Below are positions 62,540-64,000 of a stretch of DNA of 64,000 bases, piece by piece; positions within the stretch are counted from its first letter, which is position 1; the number at the start of each line of letters is the position of its first letter. The position numbers and the translations under genes are program-made. The stretch comes from Aquipseudomonas alcaligenes_A. GTDB taxonomy: Bacteria; Pseudomonadota; Gammaproteobacteria; Pseudomonadales; Pseudomonadaceae. The stretch lies in the NCBI GenBank assembly GCA_048595745.1, contig CP184361.1. The stretch is one strand, 5' to 3'. The notes under the pieces are model-generated. The model had not been told where the DNA came from, ran no database searches, and saw only the letters and a program-made list of their open reading frames with translations.

Positions 62540-63763
62540 TCAGCGCAGGAGCTTGCTATCGAGCACCTCGGAGCCACGCCCCATGACGTTCTCGCTGATC
62601 TCGATGAAATCCTTGGTGCTGGCCTTGTCCAGACGCATCAGGCCGCGGGTGACATCATCCAGCGAACGCTGGTTGTCGGTGTTCTTGCGAATCTCGCGGT
62701 CCAGCTCCTGCAGCAGCAGCACAGCGCGCGCAGTGACCGGCCCGGTGGAGTCGTCGGTGCGCAGGCTGTCGACCTTCTTGCTCCAGCCCACCAGTTTCTT
62801 GCGAATGGACTGGTAGCGATCCTCGCTCATGCCACCGGCGCGGCGCACCAGTTCGATGGCGTAGTACTCGGCCAGGCCCTCGCTGATCCAGTCGCTCTCG
62901 TCGGTGTCACGGATACGGCTGAACACGTGTACCAGTTCGTGGACCAGCGAACTGGTGCCATTCTCGCTGACCAGCGGTCGGTCAGCGTGGAAGAAGATCG
63001 AGTTGGGTGCCGACAGGCCGCCGCGCCACATCGGATCATTGGCGCCGACGATCAGCAGCTTGGCCGGGTCGCGCGGGAAAACGGCCTGGGCCTCGGGCCA
63101 GACGAAGGTCAGCAGGGTCAGGATGTCCATGCGGCGCATGCCCTCGCCCACCGGCGCGGCCACGGTCACATCGGTGTCGCCGAGCTGGGCGCGACGGCTG
63201 CCGATCTTGCCGGCCAGGATCCAGCCCGTCGGGCGGTCGAACTGGCGCGACGGATTGTCGATGCGGAACTTGTTCTCGCCGATCTTGGGCCAGCCGGTCT
63301 CGATGCCGTTCCAGCCCTTGGGCAGTTCGAACTGCAGGCGTGCGACCAGCTCAACCTTGTCATCCTTGCTCAGGCGCGCGCTGGGTACCAGGTCATCACC
63401 GCGCAGCAGGGCCCAATCCGGTGTCATGCGCGCGTCGAAGGTGTCATTGGCACGCGGGTGGCTGATACGCACCTTGTAGATCAGGCTGCTTTTGCCCTTG
63501 CCCGGCAGCCAGGTGCCGCTCTCGGGGCCGTCCTGGGTCCAGGTACCGTCGGCGCTGAAGTCGCTGTAGTAGCCCTTGCTGCCCAGGTTGAAGGCCAGTC
63601 TCTGAACGGCCTCGCCCTTCTCCAGAGTCAGGCTGACTTCGGCCTGATCACTTTCCGGCAGAAATTTCACCTGGTAGTCCAGGTCGACCCGCTTGGCCGC
63701 CCACAGCGGTGAGCTCATGCCAAGCAGTAAGGTAGCGGTCAGCAGCGAACGACGGGCGGACAT
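62540..63763 (-). CDS. Secreted M61-like gluzincin metalloprotease
   Basis: A 407-residue protein with a signal peptide (about 1-22), a beta-rich N-terminal half, and a zinc site HELVH (H275, E276, H279) with the third ligand E295 in DWISEGLAEYY, the gluzincin spacing of M61/M1 peptidases. It is shorter than M61 glycyl aminopeptidases (about 600 residues) and lacks their PDZ domain. Substrate unknown. It is upstream of the lipoprotein gene. A serine-rich SENGTSSLVHEL precedes the zinc site. Confidence 0.82.
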   Translation of the reverse strand: MSARRSLLTATLLLGMSSPLWAAKRVDLDYQVKFLPESDQAEVSLTLEKGEAVQRLAFNLGSKGYYSDFSADGTWTQDGPESGTWLPGKGKSSLIYKVRISHPRANDTFDARMTPDWALLRGDDLVPSARLSKDDKVELVARLQFELPKGWNGIETGWPKIGENKFRIDNPSRQFDRPTGWILAGKIGSRRAQLGDTDVTVAAPVGEGMRRMDILTLLTFVWPEAQAVFPRDPAKLLIVGANDPMWRGGLSAPNSIFFHADRPLVSENGTSSLVHELVHVFSRIRDTDESDWISEGLAEYYAIELVRRAGGMSEDRYQSIRKKLVGWSKKVDSLRTDDSTGPVTARAVLLLQELDREIRKNTDNQRSLDDVTRGLMRLDKASTKDFIEISENVMGRGSEVLDSKLLR

Positions 63764-63820
63764 CGAGAAGCTCCATGCGGTGAGATTGAACAGCCTTGGA
63801 CAGGCGTCGACAGAGAAAAA

Positions 63821-64000
63821 TCAGCCGGCGCGGAAGATCAGATGATCCTCCCAGTCATCCTCGGCCACGCTGCCTTCGGCGAGCATGCGCCCGGACTGGG
63901 AGATACGTTCGTGGTGCACGGCATCGGGGTCGCCGCAGACCAGGTGGTGCCAGAGCGGCAGGTCCTTGCCCTCGCTGACAAGACGATAGGCGCAGGTCGG
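63821..64000 (-). CDS. YcgN/UPF0260 family protein, C-terminal part only
   Basis: The C-terminal 59 residues of a minus-strand gene that runs off the right edge. It reads TCAYRLVSEGKDLPLWHHLV, then VHHERISQSGRM and EDDWEDHLIFRAG before TGA at 63821-63823, matching what I recall of the C-terminus of UPF0260 (YcgN, a cysteine-cluster protein). The Cys near the edge is likely the last of the cluster. Confidence 0.8.
   Translation of the reverse strand, partial: PTCAYRLVSEGKDLPLWHHLVCGDPDAVHHERISQSGRMLAEGSVAEDDWEDHLIFRAG

Overview
The window is chromosomal DNA of a GC-rich gammaproteobacterium, almost certainly a Pseudomonas. Evidence is the family content (polyphosphate:AMP phosphotransferase, MnmC, an aerobic CobG-type cobalamin cluster, TorF porin, 7TMR-DISM sensor kinase), the GC-rich codon use and several short intergenic repeat families. 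From memory, unchecked, the blocks ABC transporter-trhO-bolA-fumC, the cob genes and cysK-MoxR-VWA resemble P. aeruginosa neighbourhoods. The short hmgA-type gene next to hpd points to another species of the genus. I see no rRNA, tRNA, CRISPR array, transposase, integrase or phage gene.

Layout. 1-3.5 kb: tyrosine/homogentisate catabolism (hpd, a short hmgA-like gene, a FAH-family hydrolase) on the minus strand, studded with palindromic repeats. 3.9-7.4 kb: ccoG overlapping a MocR-type regulator region, then a small coiled-coil membrane protein. 7.5-16.1 kb: a DsbA-like/ABC exporter pair, tRNA hydroxylase TrhO, BolA, DUF2059 and DUF2804 proteins, FumC, a flavodoxin-fold reductase and a DMT transporter. 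16.3-20.0 kb: polyphosphate:AMP phosphotransferase and MnmC. 20.1-23.0 kb: a five-gene sulfide/persulfide-type operon (c-heme DUF3365 protein, CsoR/CstR-like repressor, rhodanese, TauE exporter, ETHE1-like persulfide dioxygenase) preceded by a C-tract operator. 23.1-28.1 kb: a hybrid sensor kinase, YheU, YnfA, an unknown protein and a CynX-like MFS carrier. 28.5-30.7 kb: a solitary 729-residue FtsZ/tubulin-superfamily protein. 30.8-33.4 kb: an AT-richer pair for surface polysaccharide (O-antigen ligase, polyprenyl-phosphate sugar transferase). 33.7-41.1 kb: a divergent cobalamin cluster with a cobalamin riboswitch, cobG-cobH-cobI-cbiG/cobJ leftward and cobL-cobK-[2Fe-2S] protein rightward. 41.2-47.3 kb: TtcA, a DnaJ-related protein, Yip1, SprT and LprI family proteins, and a CoA-transferase/acyl-CoA ligase pair. 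47.4-52.1 kb: LysR regulator divergent from an amidohydrolase, TorF porin and EamA transporter. 52.3-64 kb: cysK, a MoxR/VWA pair, thioesterase, glutamine amidotransferase, HIT protein, oligopeptidase B, YajD (probable 3' frameshift), a lipoprotein, an M61-like protease and the end of a YcgN/UPF0260 gene.

The two stretches that best repay attention are the solitary tubulin-like gene, which keeps the GTP-binding and T7-loop aspartate signatures, and the sulfur operon, whose repressor has unusual cysteine spacing and sits behind a recognisable operator. Functions are inferred by reading translations and remembered family motifs; no database search was run.
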